From positions 41,674,603 through 41,738,602 of the forward strand of contig NC_135715.1 in the NCBI RefSeq assembly GCF_964656455.1: a stretch of DNA of 64,000 bases, given 5' to 3'. The first letter of the stretch is position 1. Every line of letters starts with the position of its first letter. Source of the DNA: Halichoerus grypus. Taxonomy: Eukaryota > Chordata > Mammalia > Carnivora > Phocidae. Below, piece after piece: positions 43,421 through 54,763 of this stretch. Under the pieces are notes generated by a model. That model saw only the letters and a program-made list of their open reading frames with translations. It did not search any database and was not told where the DNA came from. The translations under genes and the position numbers were made by a program.

Positions 43421-46400
43421 ATATATCAACCCAAAAGCTATTTCTGTATGAAACAAGCGAGTTTTCCAAATACAAATTTCAATTTTGGTGTAAAATGTCA
43501 TGTTCGGATTAGTATCTTGATTGTCTCAAAATATAAAGAATATTTTATAAAAGCTGCATATAGATAGCTTTAAACAGATGTTTATGGACTATTTTTTAGA
43601 CCATATAAGAAATTAACACTAAGGCTCATGCTTATTGGCTGACTAATTCTCATAGCTCTTATTTTGAATCAAATTTGCACAGGATCACAGGGCTCTTCAA
43701 TATAAAACATATTTTTATACCTGTGTTATAGAAGAAAACCCCTGAAAATGTGAAGCAATAAGATATTCTATCTCCGTACATATAATATTTGCCAAAAGAA
43801 ACACAATTTGTAATTCTTCAAAGAACTATGGAGAGCTTTTAAGACTCATTTTAGTACTGCATAGTAATTATTTCCCGAATTAAACCTTTAGGGTAATGGA
43901 TTTTTAAAATTCTCTTTTTTCAAACCATTCAACCTAAAACTTCCTGAAAATTTTGCAAAATCCTAGAAATATTACTAACGTTAAGGTGTTCATGAATAGT
44001 TTCATATGTAAAGTCCCTACAAATGATGGTGTTAGATGTTATACATCTCTAATAGATAATTTCCACTACATTTTAGTAATCTACACAACACCACAGGAGA
44101 TGATAATAGACATGGAAGCCAAACTTAATGTTAATGAACTTTCTATGTTTATTAGACACTTTGGGTAGAGTTTTTGCATGGTGTGCAAGGGAGTGGAAGT
44201 ACAACTCTAATTGGCCTTAATTGGAGATGCATAATTAATTCTCTTCATACTGTGCTAAAAATCCCTGTGTCTGTTGTTTCAATTGGCCTCTAAATATGAA
44301 GATAAAAAAATTGTGGTCCAGTAATAATATTTATTGAAATAAACTTTGTAATATAAAATATTTCTTATAAAATAATAATGATCTTTGTATATTGGTATGT
44401 GAATTACTTTTCTTCATGTAAGACTAACAAATTAACATGTAAAGGTATGTATTGGAAGGATGATTGCATGAATTCTCCTTATACAAAATAGCAGTTTTAA
44501 AAGGCACTTATAAGAGTATAGTATAGTGGAACTTGTAAATAAAGTAAAATTAAGGATTGAGATTAAACTCTTTTAAAAAGTATTAAAATAAACCTGTATT
44601 AGGGAGAATTTTGAAGTAATATAGATTACTTCAGGATTGATTGCCAGTCTTAAATAAATTCATAAAATAATAATTTGAATCCTCTATTTTATTATTCCCC
44701 ATAAACACTAAATCATGAAAATTTATATTACTTTCATAATGATATGGGAAAATTTATATATGCAAAGAAGAAAGCATCATTATGGAAAAGAAACAAAAAA
44801 ACAAAACATGATGTTCCAACTATAAAACCATTTTAATTTTATTTCAAATCCATTTAAATGCATTTTTAAATCAATAAGGAACTGACTATAATCAGATCAC
44901 ATTATGCTGTAATTGACTCATTGAGTTTAATGTGACAAGAGGTTGTTAAGAGGCATGTCTTATATATTATTAATTTGAGAGATCAATTTTTGGATGATCT
45001 TATTGATGCCTACAGATAAGCTGATGATGCAATGAAGAATTGGGGGTACTGCTCTTTTTTCCCTTTGACACTAGTTGTAATTAATATATTTGTCTTTACC
45101 TTAAAACAATTATATGTATCTTTATCTTTGAAATAACCAAAATCATCTGTACTCTCCCATTAGTTCTCCTTGAAGTTTAAAAGTAATTGAATTACTGAAG
45201 GCAAGAATGCGGTTTCCTCTTGTGCAGTATGTTTCTATCAATACTACATATGTCCTTTATTTTATCACTTAACACATGATGCAATTTACCAGTGCAGTAA
45301 TGTAAAAGGTTGAAAAATTACCAAATATGTTTCATCAATAGAGAGGAACATTTTGATTGATTCATTCAAAGATGTTTTAATGTTTTAACTATTCTCAATT
45401 TTTCACATATAAAAGAATGGTTATTTTTTTTTTTTTTTTTTGCCCAAATTTCCTGGATAATTGCTTTAACATTGTTTAACCCAACAAAAGGAAATAATGA
45501 TATAAAGTTTAGAGAAAATATGTCCACCAATCTTATTTTTCTTTTCTTTTTATTCTTATTTTTCTGTGTGAAAATGGTTCACCCATAGGGCTTATGATGA
45601 AATACAATTAGAGATTAACTTCATTGAGATACAAAGTGTACCTGCATCACTCCACAGATGATATGAAATAGTTTCAGTATTAAAAAATGAGAAAACCCTC
45701 ATTTTTAATATTGGAAAGAAGTGGGCTAAAGACCTATGGGGGTGAAATTTTGTTCAATATAAGGGAGAATGGTGGTTTTATTCACCACTATACAAGGAGT
45801 GTATTACAGTGCTGCCTCTTACACGGTGCTCACTAAATATTTGTTGAATGAATGGATGGATGAGTAACGGTTAACAGCTAAATCAAGTCAGTCAGTTTTA
45901 GAACTAGATGTTTCAGTGAATACCAGTTTATTTGAATATATTTATGAAACAATCAGTTTCTTACTAACAGTTTCTTTGTTGTTGTTAAAATCAATGCAAT
46001 CATTTTCTAAATGTTTTAAGGAAATTCAATGCAGTTTGAGTAGAAAGTGCCAAGCAAATGTTGCCTTTCCTACTTTCACAAAGGATTTCAGAGCAATCTG
46101 ATTTTAAATCATGTCCAGCTACAATAATAAATAATATTTGACCCTTCTTGGCTATGAAAAAACAATTGAACTCTTGAGCTAATGGATAAAACGGAGGTTC
46201 ATACAAAATCACAAGAAACTTTTTTTAGTAGTGATTTCAACTACTCTGCACTGCAGCCTGTAGTAGATACTCACATTTTGACCAATACAAACACACAAAT
46301 ATAAAGATCTATTTGCCCTGAGTACATGAAAAAAAACAAGTTAAATCCACAGTAGATATTATAGGTAAAATTGGACATTTATATGTGATCAGGTCTGATT

Positions 46401-46500
46401 CCTTTCTATAGATTGTTTAATCCTATTTTACTAATCCTCATGCCCAAGATCTTTCTTGATCTATCATAACTCTCAGATCATTCTGTAAGTGCTTTTTACA
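43421..46500. other. AT-rich stretch without recognised gene
   Basis: No coding gene or young repeat. A poly-T run is at 45426-45441. 'CGGTGCTCACTAAATATTTGTTGAATGAATGGATGG' near 45823-45858 is the typical L2/MIR terminus on the plus strand. Frames at 43953-44168 and 45916-46101 have no recognised motif. Confidence 0.5.
45800..45870 (+). repeat. L2/MIR 3' terminus
   Basis: TGCTCACTAAATATTTGTTGAATGAATGGATG matches the shared 3' end of L2 and MIR (GTGCTCAATAAATATTTGTTGAATGAATG). Confidence 0.65.
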
Positions 46501-46696
46501 TTTTTTTTTTTTAAGATTTTATTTATTTATTTGACAGAGAGACATAGTGAGAGAGGGAACACAAGCAGGGGAGTGGGAGAGAGAGAAGCAGGCTTCCTGC
46601 GGAGCAGGGAGCCCGATGCGGGGCTCAATCCCAGGACCCTGGGATCATGACCTGAGCTGCGGGCAGACGCTTAAGGACTGAGCCACCCAGGCGCCC
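46501..46696 (-). mobile_element. CAN-SINE (SINEC), young
   Basis: Minus-strand full-length SINE of the GACAGAGAGACATAGTGAGAGAGG subtype, head complement ending ACTGAGCCACCCAGGCGCCC. TSD is weak (TTTACATT against TTACACTA). Last SINE before a long SINE-poor region. Confidence 0.94.
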
Positions 46697-46956
46697 TTAC
46701 ACTAACAGTCTTAAAATGAACTTTCTTCTAATATATTTCTTAATTGATGTGAATTATTAAGTATCTATCTACTACCACATAGATATGCGAATAAAAACAC
46801 AGAATCCAACAGTTGTGGAATCACTAAGTAGTCATTTAGCTATACGAAATACTGAAAATATTGGAAGTTTTATCATCAGAGAATAAAATAAAATCTTTTT
46901 TAAGTTTAGGCATTAAGTCAAAAATCCTCTATTGTGTTGATGGCTTAATTCAGTTT

Positions 46957-47136
46957 CCTCCTTTTATATATATATATATGTATATATATAATATATATAT
47001 ATAATATATATACACATATATATATTATATATATACAGTTTTCTTGGATGATTAGACTTCATGTCTTTCTATATATATACATATATATATGTATATATAT
47101 ACAGTTTTCTTGGATGATTAGACTTCATGTCTTTCT
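46957..47136. repeat. TA microsatellite with 66-bp tandem duplication
   Basis: About 75 bp of TATATA-rich sequence, then a 66-base unit present twice. The 36-base non-TA part, starting ACAGTTTTCTTGGATG and ending CATGTCTTTCT, is identical at 47035-47070 and 47101-47136. Each copy is preceded by TATATATA. Confidence 0.95.
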
Positions 47137-47139
47137 AAC

Positions 47140-47670
47140 CTAAGTAAATATCCCCAAATATTCAAGTATCCAATAATGAGATCAAATAATGCATGCATAT
47201 GTCGCTTCACAGTTCTTTTCCTGGGTACAGTATTTGCGCTGTGCTACTCTCCTATGATACTTATTTTCATTATTTCTTTAGTTACCATTCCAGACTGAAT
47301 TAAGCCACAGTTTGAGCTTTCAGTTTATGCGATGATGATGACGCTATTCTGCATATAATGGTCCCTTGTCTCTTTTTTTCAGTTGTCTATTACTGATAGA
47401 GTATGAATAACAAGATCATAAACATTCCTAATTAAGCCATAAGACATGACAGGTTGTGAATTGTGTTGTAATATTTCACACCTAGTGTGCTGCTAAGCAT
47501 GAGGCTGAAGGCTCTGAGCCATCAATGCACCTAAGCATGAATTAACACTGTGCAATTCCTGCCCCGGAGTATCTGACTTTGATTATGAAATAGTGAATTT
47601 GTTCAGTAATTAAAGAAATAACTTTGTTTTGTGTTTTGTCCTAATTTAATTTTATGCATGCAGGTTAGAC
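47140..47670. other. Repeat-free block, candidate conserved non-coding sequence
   Basis: About 530 bases with no recognised repeat, balanced composition and no long open frame. They hold homeodomain-like core motifs (CCTAATTAAGCC, AGCATGAATTAAC, AGTAATTAAAG). No direct proof of function. Confidence 0.3.
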
Positions 47671-48474
47671 AATATCAATTTGGAAAAAAGATTTTTCAAA
47701 TAATTTAAGATAAACTATGGAATATAATACTCTGAAACCAAAGAGAAACACTATTGAAATCTCTTGAATACACTCTAGCAAGCTACTCACTTGTTATTTC
47801 AATGTATTTACTCTTGACAATGATTGACACAATTTTGTGAAAATGGTTTTAAAGCCTCTGACGGTTAGTAACTCTTACCTGATGCCCATTATAATGAAAT
47901 ACAGGTTGAATGGTTCTGTCTCACTCATCTATTACCTTAATGCTATAAATGTATGACAAGTAAAAAAAGGGAGGGTCATGGTTAAAAGGAAACACCACAG
48001 AGGCAGGTGACTTCTCAAATATAACATAGCTGACATTTAAAAAATAATGCAGCAGTATACTTTGTGCTACTCAGATAGTACCCCTTATTATGTATGTACT
48101 TTGAAATAAAAATCACTGAAGATAAAATTATAGGTATAACATGGAGCTAAACACCTTATTTTTTAAGTTACTAGGTATTATATAAATATATAACCTATAA
48201 AAATTGATAAAGTGGTAATCATGAAAACGTCAGTCCACTTAAATAAAGCTATTCAAATGGAAGTATATTTTTTTGATAAAATAAATGTTTATTTGAACAC
48301 TATTTAATATCTTGCTTTTCTTAATAGTCCCATGTTCACAATAGAATCATAAAAGGTGTACCATAAACTGTCTTAGATTCCAAAGAATGTGATATTAAAA
48401 ATGTACCATTATTTTTAACAACATAGGTTTTGGTGTTAGATAAAACTCAGTTTGTTTTCATGTTACTAATCAGA
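47671..48474. other. AT-rich stretch without recognised feature
   Basis: No gene or known repeat recognised. Confidence 0.45.
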
Positions 48475-49845
48475 ATCCTTTACTTTAGCATAAAGAACTC
48501 CCTTTAGCATTTCTTGTAAGGCAGATCTAGGGGTGATGAACTCCCCTCAGCTTTTGTTTGGGGAAGTTTTTATCTGTCCGATATTTCTGATGGACAGCTT
48601 TACTGGGTTAAGTATTCTTGTTTGATGGTTTTTTCTTTCAGTGCTTTGAATGTATATCAGCCCACTCTTTCTTGACCTGCAAGGTTGCTACTGAGAAATC
48701 TGCTGAGAGCCTTCATGGGTTTCCTTGTATGAGTTTCTTTTCTCTTTTTGTTTTCAAAATCCTTTGTCTTTGATTTTTTGTGTTTTGGTGTAGTCATTTT
48801 GGGGTTGAATTTGCATGGAGACCTATAAACTCCATGTACCTGCATGTCAATATCTCTCTCTGGCTTTAGGTAGTTTTCGCCATTATTTCTTTAAATACAC
48901 TTTCTGCCTCTTTCTTTTTCTCCTTTTGGCATTCTCATAATGCAAAAATTGTTTGGCTTTACCTATGGGATTACCTAGAGATAATTATTGTGTTCATTTG
49001 GTGGTGTCCTGTCTCCCTGATTATTTGTGTTTCCTACAGTCTTGTGTAGATGGCTCTACATTTGATGGAGCAGTTATCTCTTCTAGACTTTACATACTGG
49101 TTTTGGTGGGGAAAGATCTTCACCCATGGTGAGATGAGTGCCAGCAGAGTGGGGGTGGCAATTCCAGCTGCAGCAAAGGCCCGGGGGTGTAGTCGTCATG
49201 CAGCTCCATTAGCTAAAGTCAGCAGTAGCGAAGAGTGCAGGGATTCTCAGTGGCCAAGGCTGTGGGTATCAGTAGTGGTGGCAAAGGTTTTTAGAGTCTT
49301 CTCTGTCAAAGACTGGTGGGGACCTCTTGATCTCTTTTTTTTCACACAGGGACGTCATGGCTGAGAGAGTCCCCCACGGCAGCAGGTCTGGCTTGAGGGC
49401 GCACTAGCAGTGGTAGGAGCACTGTGTCTGATGCACGGTGCCTGTGAGGCAGCCGCAGTCCTGGCAACTGGCACACAGGTGCTCACAGAAAGAAAGTGGC
49501 TCCAGGGTCCAGGACACTGGCTTGCCCCCCATATAGTGGCTCAGGTGCCTGAGCAGCCGTAGAGCAGAGTGATAGAGCCATGGTTCTCAGTGTGGGGTCT
49601 GTGCATGGTCGGGAGAGAGACTGGCTGCCGTGATCCCAGATAGTGCAACAGCACTCCTGAGGGGTGCACAGCAGCTCTCCCTCTTCATGTGTCTGTAGCA
49701 GCAACAGCTGTTGGTTACCTCAGTGGTAAAAACAACCGGTGTCCTCTGTGGAGCAGGCTGCAGGGGTCCACAATAAACACTATGGGTCCTCCACTATGAA
49801 AGCTGTGGGGCCTGTGGCTTATTTCCGTCCATAGATTGAGACAGA
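48475..49845 (-). mobile_element. Old L1 (L1M-type), ORF1 start and GC-rich 5' UTR
   Basis: Complement of an old L1 5' half. 'CCTTTAGCATTTCTTGTAAGGCAGATCTAGGGGTGATGAACTCCC', 'GACAGCTTTACTGGGTTAAGTATTCTTG', 'CGCCATTATTTCTTTAAATACACTTTCTGCC' and 'CTGATTATTTG' lead into the 5' UTR with 'CTTCACCCATGGTGAGATGAGTGCCAGCAGAGTGGGGGTGGC', 'GCAAAGGCCCGGGGGTGTAG' and 'GTCAAAGACTGGTGGGGACCTC'. It is the most GC-rich part of the window (about 49130-49720). The open frames there (49050-49364 plus; 49483-49704 minus) follow from GC content, not coding. Confidence 0.82.
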
Positions 49846-50184
49846 ATATATTGCGTATATATTAGGAAACCTTACAACACACAAGTGAGAGTATATGTAT
49901 TAGAGCAATGACTCGAGGAATAGAAATAGAAAGGATAATTTTATTTGAGTAGTAGAATCACTAGAATTAGTCATTTATAAATATATCAAATATTAAAAAA
50001 ATAAACTAAATTTTGAGAATGGTTTTTTCCTTAGGTTATTGTGGGGCCATAACCAAAAATAATTGTCAGAAGGTAGACCTAATTTGTAGAGGTGTGTGAT
50101 AATTTTATTATTTCGATTTTGACCTGACAGAACTCAGGTGAAGCTATCAAGCATTCAGGTAGAAAATTAAATATTTGTAATTGT

Positions 50185-50330
50185 TATTATTTCCATCTTA
50201 TAGAATAGAATGCTGAGTAGGAAGAGCCTATATTATATGCCTGAGGTCACATGACCAGTGAATCATGTATGAAACCAGCCAGTAATCCAGAACCCCTGCT
50301 CTTATCCCCTACCATTTCCTAACTCTGAAA
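50185..50330 (+). repeat. MIR element
   Basis: 'TTATTATTTCCATCTTATAGAATAGAATGC', 'GCCTGAGGTCACATGACCAGTGAATCATG', 'CCAGCCAGTAATCCAGAACCCCTGCTCTTATCCCC' follow the MIR order from core to 3' half. Confidence 0.78.
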
Positions 50331-50539
50331 CTTAAAATTTCCCTATAAAGTCCTTGAATATTCCCCATCAGAAAAATCAGCTAGAGGGGTAACTTTTATT
50401 CTGTTGTCTAAGACACAAAGCTGAAGATCATCCTTGATTTTAGCTTGAGAGTATCCAAAATAAAAGCATTTTAACTCTTTAGTAATTCTAATATTATTTC
50501 TACCCTTTACACTTCTAGTTATAATAAAACAAGGTAATA

Positions 50540-50614
50540 CATTAGTCTTTCTCAACTGGACAATTGCAATAACAGCCTAGTCACTCACCAGCCACCTGGT
50601 TGGATCTCCTATTG
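50540..50614 (+). mobile_element. L2 LINE piece, left of hAT insertion
   Basis: 'GGACAATTGCAATAACAGCCTAGTCAC' and 'CACCTGGTTGGATCTCC' resemble the L2 string GGACTACTGCAACAGCCTCCTAACTGGTCTCCC. It probably continues at about 51090. Confidence 0.55.
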
Positions 50615-50880
50615 CAGTGTTACTCAAAAGTATGGGCCATGGACTAATGCCAGTCCAGAAATTGTTTGTTATGTGTCTACACTAGATAATTACTTAAATT
50701 GAAGATATAAAATTTGAAATTTTATAGTAATTTGATAGAGCGATCCTATCCGTTGACTCTAATAATAAAAATTAAGGGCTTATAGTTTATGTATCACTTC
50801 AGTCTCACTTTTCTAGCAACTTCACTTCTATTGTATTTTATACAAGTACTGGTCCATGGCAAACTGGGGGAAAAACACTG
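50615..50880. mobile_element. Non-autonomous hAT-like element (266 bp)
   Basis: Ends are inverted repeats: left CAGTGTTACTC...GGGCCATGGAC, complement of the right CAGTGTTTTTC...GCCATGGACC. CAG ends and size fit a non-autonomous hAT/Charlie element. No transposase. The 8-bp target duplication is not recognisable, and the family is not named. Confidence 0.72.
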
Positions 50881-51000
50881 ATTCTTCATTACCAATAGTT
50901 TCAGAAGCACTGACCTTGTACTCAATGATTCTTGTACTCTTATCTGAGACTCAGTTATTTATAAAAGGAAGTCCAATAATTCATTATGTCCATGCTCTTG

Positions 51001-51069
51001 TCTGTCTGTCTGTCTCTATCTTTATATTATGACATTTTGATATTATGACATTTTATATTATGACATCTT
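51001..51069. repeat. TCTG repeat plus 15-bp triplicate
   Basis: GTCTGTCTGTCTGTC, then ATATTATGACATTTT present about three times (51024-51038, 51040-51054, 51055-51069), the last with a C change. Confidence 0.9.
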
Positions 51070-51089
51070 TAGGAATTAGAGTAACATAA

Positions 51090-51480
51090 CTCATAACTCT
51101 AACACCAAACCACTTGGAATTTTCGCTACAAACCTATATGTTTATGTTATTTATGCTAGCTCTGTTATTTGAATGTCCTTTCTCCAAAATGCCTATCCCA
51201 ACACCAATGCAGTTGGTTTACTTTCTCCAACTCAATTATGTGGGCAGTGATGCTTGTTCTTATAATCCTATCATGACTCTACTGAGTATTAATTGTGATT
51301 CCTATTTCTTCCCAAATACCTTCGTTTAATTTTAAAATTGACTTATTTCAATATGTTGTTATATTTGCTCTTTTTTCCCAAATAAAACATTTATTTTCCA
51401 AATAAGACATGAAGGAACAGACTGCATCTTATTGATGTTAATGTGTCCAGTGCCTAATGTAATTATTTAGAATACAAGGT
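51090..51480 (+). mobile_element. L2 LINE 3' fragment
   Basis: 'TTTGAATGTCCTTTCTCCAAAATGCC', a T-rich middle, then 'AAGACATGAAGGAACAGACTGCATCTTATTG' and 'GTGTCCAGTGCCTAATGTAATTATTTAGAA' follow the L2 end (TGGAATGCCCTTTCCCC; CCATGAGGGCAGGGACC; CCCAGTGCCTAGAACAGTG). Confidence 0.55.
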
Positions 51481-51578
51481 TTGAAAGTAAAAACAACATA
51501 ATAGGAGGAGAATGAGATGGGAATGAAAATTATTAGAAGTTTAGCTGTAAAATGGGGGTTTTAGAATACGTGGGTATT

Positions 51579-51755
51579 TTTAATTTTTTGAGGAGGGCAC
51601 GTACCGCATGGAGCACTGGGTGTTATACGAAAACAATGACGTGTGGATCACTACATCAAAAACTAATGATGTATTGTATGGTGACTAACATAACATAATA
51701 AAATAAAATTGAAAAAAAGGAAAATGGCATGTGAAGCCAGGAAAAAAAAAAAAAA
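51579..51755 (+). mobile_element. Very short carnivore L1 insertion with second A-tail
   Basis: Truncated carnivore L1 3' UTR (GGAGGGCACGTACCGCATGGAGCACTGGGTG...AACATAACATAATAAAATAAAATTG, A-run), followed by a non-L1 stretch, GGAAAATGGCATGTGAAGCC, and a second run of about 15 A's. Perfect 16-bp TSD AGAATACGTGGGTATT at 51563-51578 and 51756-51771 encloses all of it, plus about 12 extra bases at the 5' junction. Confidence 0.93.
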
Positions 51756-51772
51756 AGAATACGTGGGTATTC

Positions 51773-52275
51773 AAGTTAATATTGTTGCACAATAAACCAC
51801 TTCAAATTTAATGGGTTAAACTTAAATCATTATTTTTAAAGATTCTGTAGATCAGAAATATGGGCAGGGTTTGACATGAAAGCAATTTATTTGAGATAAA
51901 TATGGAAGATTTTGCTTCTCATTTCATTATCTGAGGTTACTCATTGGTATTCCATTGGTGGTTGGGTTCATTTGAATGGTGTAACATGGGTTTGCTCACC
52001 TGTTTCATGCATAAGCAGAGATGGCTAAAAGGCTGAAAATATTATACCTGGAAATATTAAACCCAGTGGTAGTTTCAGGATAGTTGGACTTCTTACATGT
52101 CAACTAGCTTTGCTCAGAGTGATGTTCCAAAAGAACAACATTAAAGCTGATAGCCTCTTTTGACCTAGCCTTGGAAGATATATAGCTTTCTTCCCACATA
52201 CTCTGTTGGTCAAAGCAGTTATAAGCTTGTCTAGATTGGGAAATTAAATTCCACCTCCCGATGGTGAAATGACAG
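51773..52275 (+). mobile_element. MLT1-like LTR (ERVL-MaLR)
   Basis: 'TGTTGCACAATAAACCACTTCAAATTTAATGGGTTAAAC', 'TTTAAAGATTCTGTAGATCAGAAATATGGGCAGGG', and near the end 'GTTGGTCAAAGCAGTTATAAGC' and 'AAATTAAATTCCACCTCCCGATGG' match the order of MLT1 LTRs. No retroviral genes adjoin, so it is a solo LTR or fragment. Confidence 0.8.
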
Positions 52276-52689
52276 GTTCATACTGAAAAAAGAACATTGG
52301 GATGGGAGATGTTGGTATTTCTTGAAAATACAATCGGTGAACCTGGAAATAGGTGAGATTGCCACAGTAAACTAGGAAAAATAGAAGGCTGATGTCTTAA
52401 TTTTGAAAATGCATTCATTTATCAAATAGCAAGAAAAGGGGAACCCATGAGTCAGACATAAGAAAAGTGAGTAAGTTAGGAAGAAAATTAGAAAATTCAA
52501 TGAAATGGAAAATGAGAGAGGCCACGAAGAGTAAAAAATTATGCAGAGGTATCTAGGAGGAGAAAACATCATGATTATTTAATTAAGGGGATCAGACATC
52601 TGATAATAGCCTCATGGTAGGTATGGTAATAGATTCTTGAAAGAGAGAAAATCTCAATTTTATTGACAACATTAAGAATCCCTACCCAA

Positions 52690-52850
52690 ATGCCAGATTC
52701 TAATCTCAATTACTCCTCTTACTAGCTGTATGATACTGGACAAAATACTTCAATGTCTGTGCAATGTGTTCTCATCTCACTGGCTTGTTATGAAGATTAA
52801 CATATGTCATACATGCTTAGAACAATGCCTGGAAAATCTTGTGCTTGTTA
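52690..52850 (+). repeat. MIR element
   Basis: 'AGATTCTAATCTCAATTACTCCTCTTACTAGCTGTATGATACTGGACAAAATACTTCA', 'TGTTATGAAGATTAACATATG' and 'GCTTAGAACAATGCCTGG' follow the MIR consensus order closely. Confidence 0.83.
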
Positions 52851-53689
52851 AATTAATACATTTTAAAAGATTTTTAGTTCAGGCAACTGGATTCACTACT
52901 TGGACCCACATTGTCAAAGTAGGAGTTTGGATGTTAACAACACAAGATTTTTAATCCCCAGGAGTCCAAGAAGGAGTTTCTCTGCTCTTACTTCAATAGT
53001 ATATCAATGAATCCTCTGTCCTCATCTCTGAAAATGAATCAAGTGTATATCACAATGTGTATAATTCAGCCTATTGGAAAAATGGTTGACTTTTCTATGA
53101 TATGAAGGTAAAGGGAATAATTAAGACTTTTTTTTCAGTGCTTATTCATAGTTCAAAGAGCATGTCACCACTCAATCCATCAAATAGTTTTCAGACATCT
53201 GCCTTTTTTGGCATCAACTATACCTTGTTACCCAACATGAGAGTAAATTATCCTATACCCAAACATACCCTCTTCTCTATCCCAGACACAACTATGTTCT
53301 GCACTATTTCAACAAAGTTATTGTTTATTTGCTAAAACAAATAAATTAGTAGAAAATTTGGCACAATCACCCACGTTGTACTTTTCATCAATACTAATCT
53401 TGCATGAATCCTTCCACCTAAGAAGGGTAAGTAGAAATGACCAGAAAAAATTTAGGAAAGCACAGTTCCATAAAAGAAGGCTAGATTTTTCTGGGCACAT
53501 CCCATACACTGTGATTTAATTTAACTGCCACCCAACAGTGCAACTGCAAAAATAAAAGTGACATTGGTTTATTTTTCTTGTGTTTGATTGTTAAACAGGA
53601 CATAGAAAATAGTGGACATGACAAAAACACCGGAGGTTTTGACTAAAGCAAAAGCCATACAGTATGGTTATGTACAATAAGGCGATGGT
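52851..53689. other. Stretch without recognised feature
   Basis: No gene or known repeat. Frames at 53102-53335 (plus) and 53318-53509 (minus) have no recognised motif. Confidence 0.45.
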
Positions 53690-53860
53690 TGTTCAAATGT
53701 AGGGTTCAAACTGGCGGGATCAGTATCACCTGGAAATCTGTTAAAAAATGCAAATTCTCAGTCTCCACCCTGGGGGTCCAGCAATCTGTGTTTTACTAAA
53801 AACCCTTCAGGTAATACCGATTAAATGTAGGAGGAGAAGTTTTGACTCGAATATGGAACC
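53690..53860 (+). mobile_element. MER5/MER3-like hAT fragment
   Basis: 'GGGTTCAAACTGGCGGGATCAGTATCACCTGGAAATCTG', 'AAATGCAAATTCTCAGTCTCCACCC' and 'GGGGGTCCAGCAATCTGTGTTTTACTAAAAACCCTTCAGG' match the MER5-type order. Confidence 0.75.
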
Positions 53861-54763
53861 ACTTACAGACCTTTTAACAACATATTACAAATCTAATATG
53901 CATGAAATTTACACTTCTTTGAATCAGGTGTGTAGAGAAAGACCTATCTTTACATCTCTTTAAGTACAAATGATGTGACCTAGTTCTCATTGATTGCAGG
54001 ATAGTTACTATTATCCATCAAAGAAAGATATCCTCATGTTATTCCATTTGGAACTGAGTTACTTTTGTCATAACTCCTTATTCAATCAAGGCTCTCAGAT
54101 TTCTCTCCCTTCACATTTATATTTTATTTCTCCCTGGAGTGTGTGGGCTTACATATGTTTTTTAATTCAAGGAGGAAAGGAGCAAGAAGCCTCATAACTA
54201 TTCTCCGTCTATACTGATCCCTGAGTAGGGGGATCTTCAAAGTTGTGTACGTCAGTCATTATTGATACCTTGGACCTGCTATGTCCTCAGATAGCCAGCT
54301 CCACATACTCCACCTTTACCTTATCCTTTTTCCAGAGTACTTAGGGGGCTCTTTTTAATCTAGCCCGCATTTTTATCCCTCAGAGGAGATGGAAAGATTT
54401 AGAGAAGCCTCCTCTACTGCAGTGGGGTGTGCTGGACTCTGCAGGCTGCCCAAGGGGGTGAGACCTGCCTGCGCAATTCCATCTTCATTGTTATTTTCCT
54501 CTCTGACAATGTGCAGAATGAAGCACTATTCTTGGTAGTATGCAACCCTAGCCTCTAAAAGCTGACTGGTTTTTTTATTGCTTCCCTTTTAGTTACAACC
54601 TGGGGATTTAGCCCAGGGGTTGAAGCACTGGGTCCCTTCTCAAGGATCTACATCACATAGATTCCTCAGATCATCTTCTTGCCAGCTCTTAGACTAGGGA
54701 AGGTATTAATTCCAAAATCAGTTTGTGTAATTCCCCTGTCCTTTGTCTATAGCTTACCCTCCA
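53861..54763. other. Stretch without recognised feature
   Basis: No gene or clear repeat. Less AT-rich around 54280-54480. The two short frames at 53748-54197 have no known domain. Confidence 0.45.

Noticed and set aside
43159..43512. 117-codon plus-strand open frame as a gene
   Set aside because: It is the antisense reading of an old minus-strand L1 ORF2, as the flanking L1 landmarks show.
47028..47136. CRISPR-like repeat array
   Set aside because: Only two copies with TA-rich spacing in a mammalian genome; a simple tandem duplication.
49050..49704. Open frames near 49 kb as coding exons
   Set aside because: They follow the GC-rich 5' UTR of an old L1, where stops are rare by composition.
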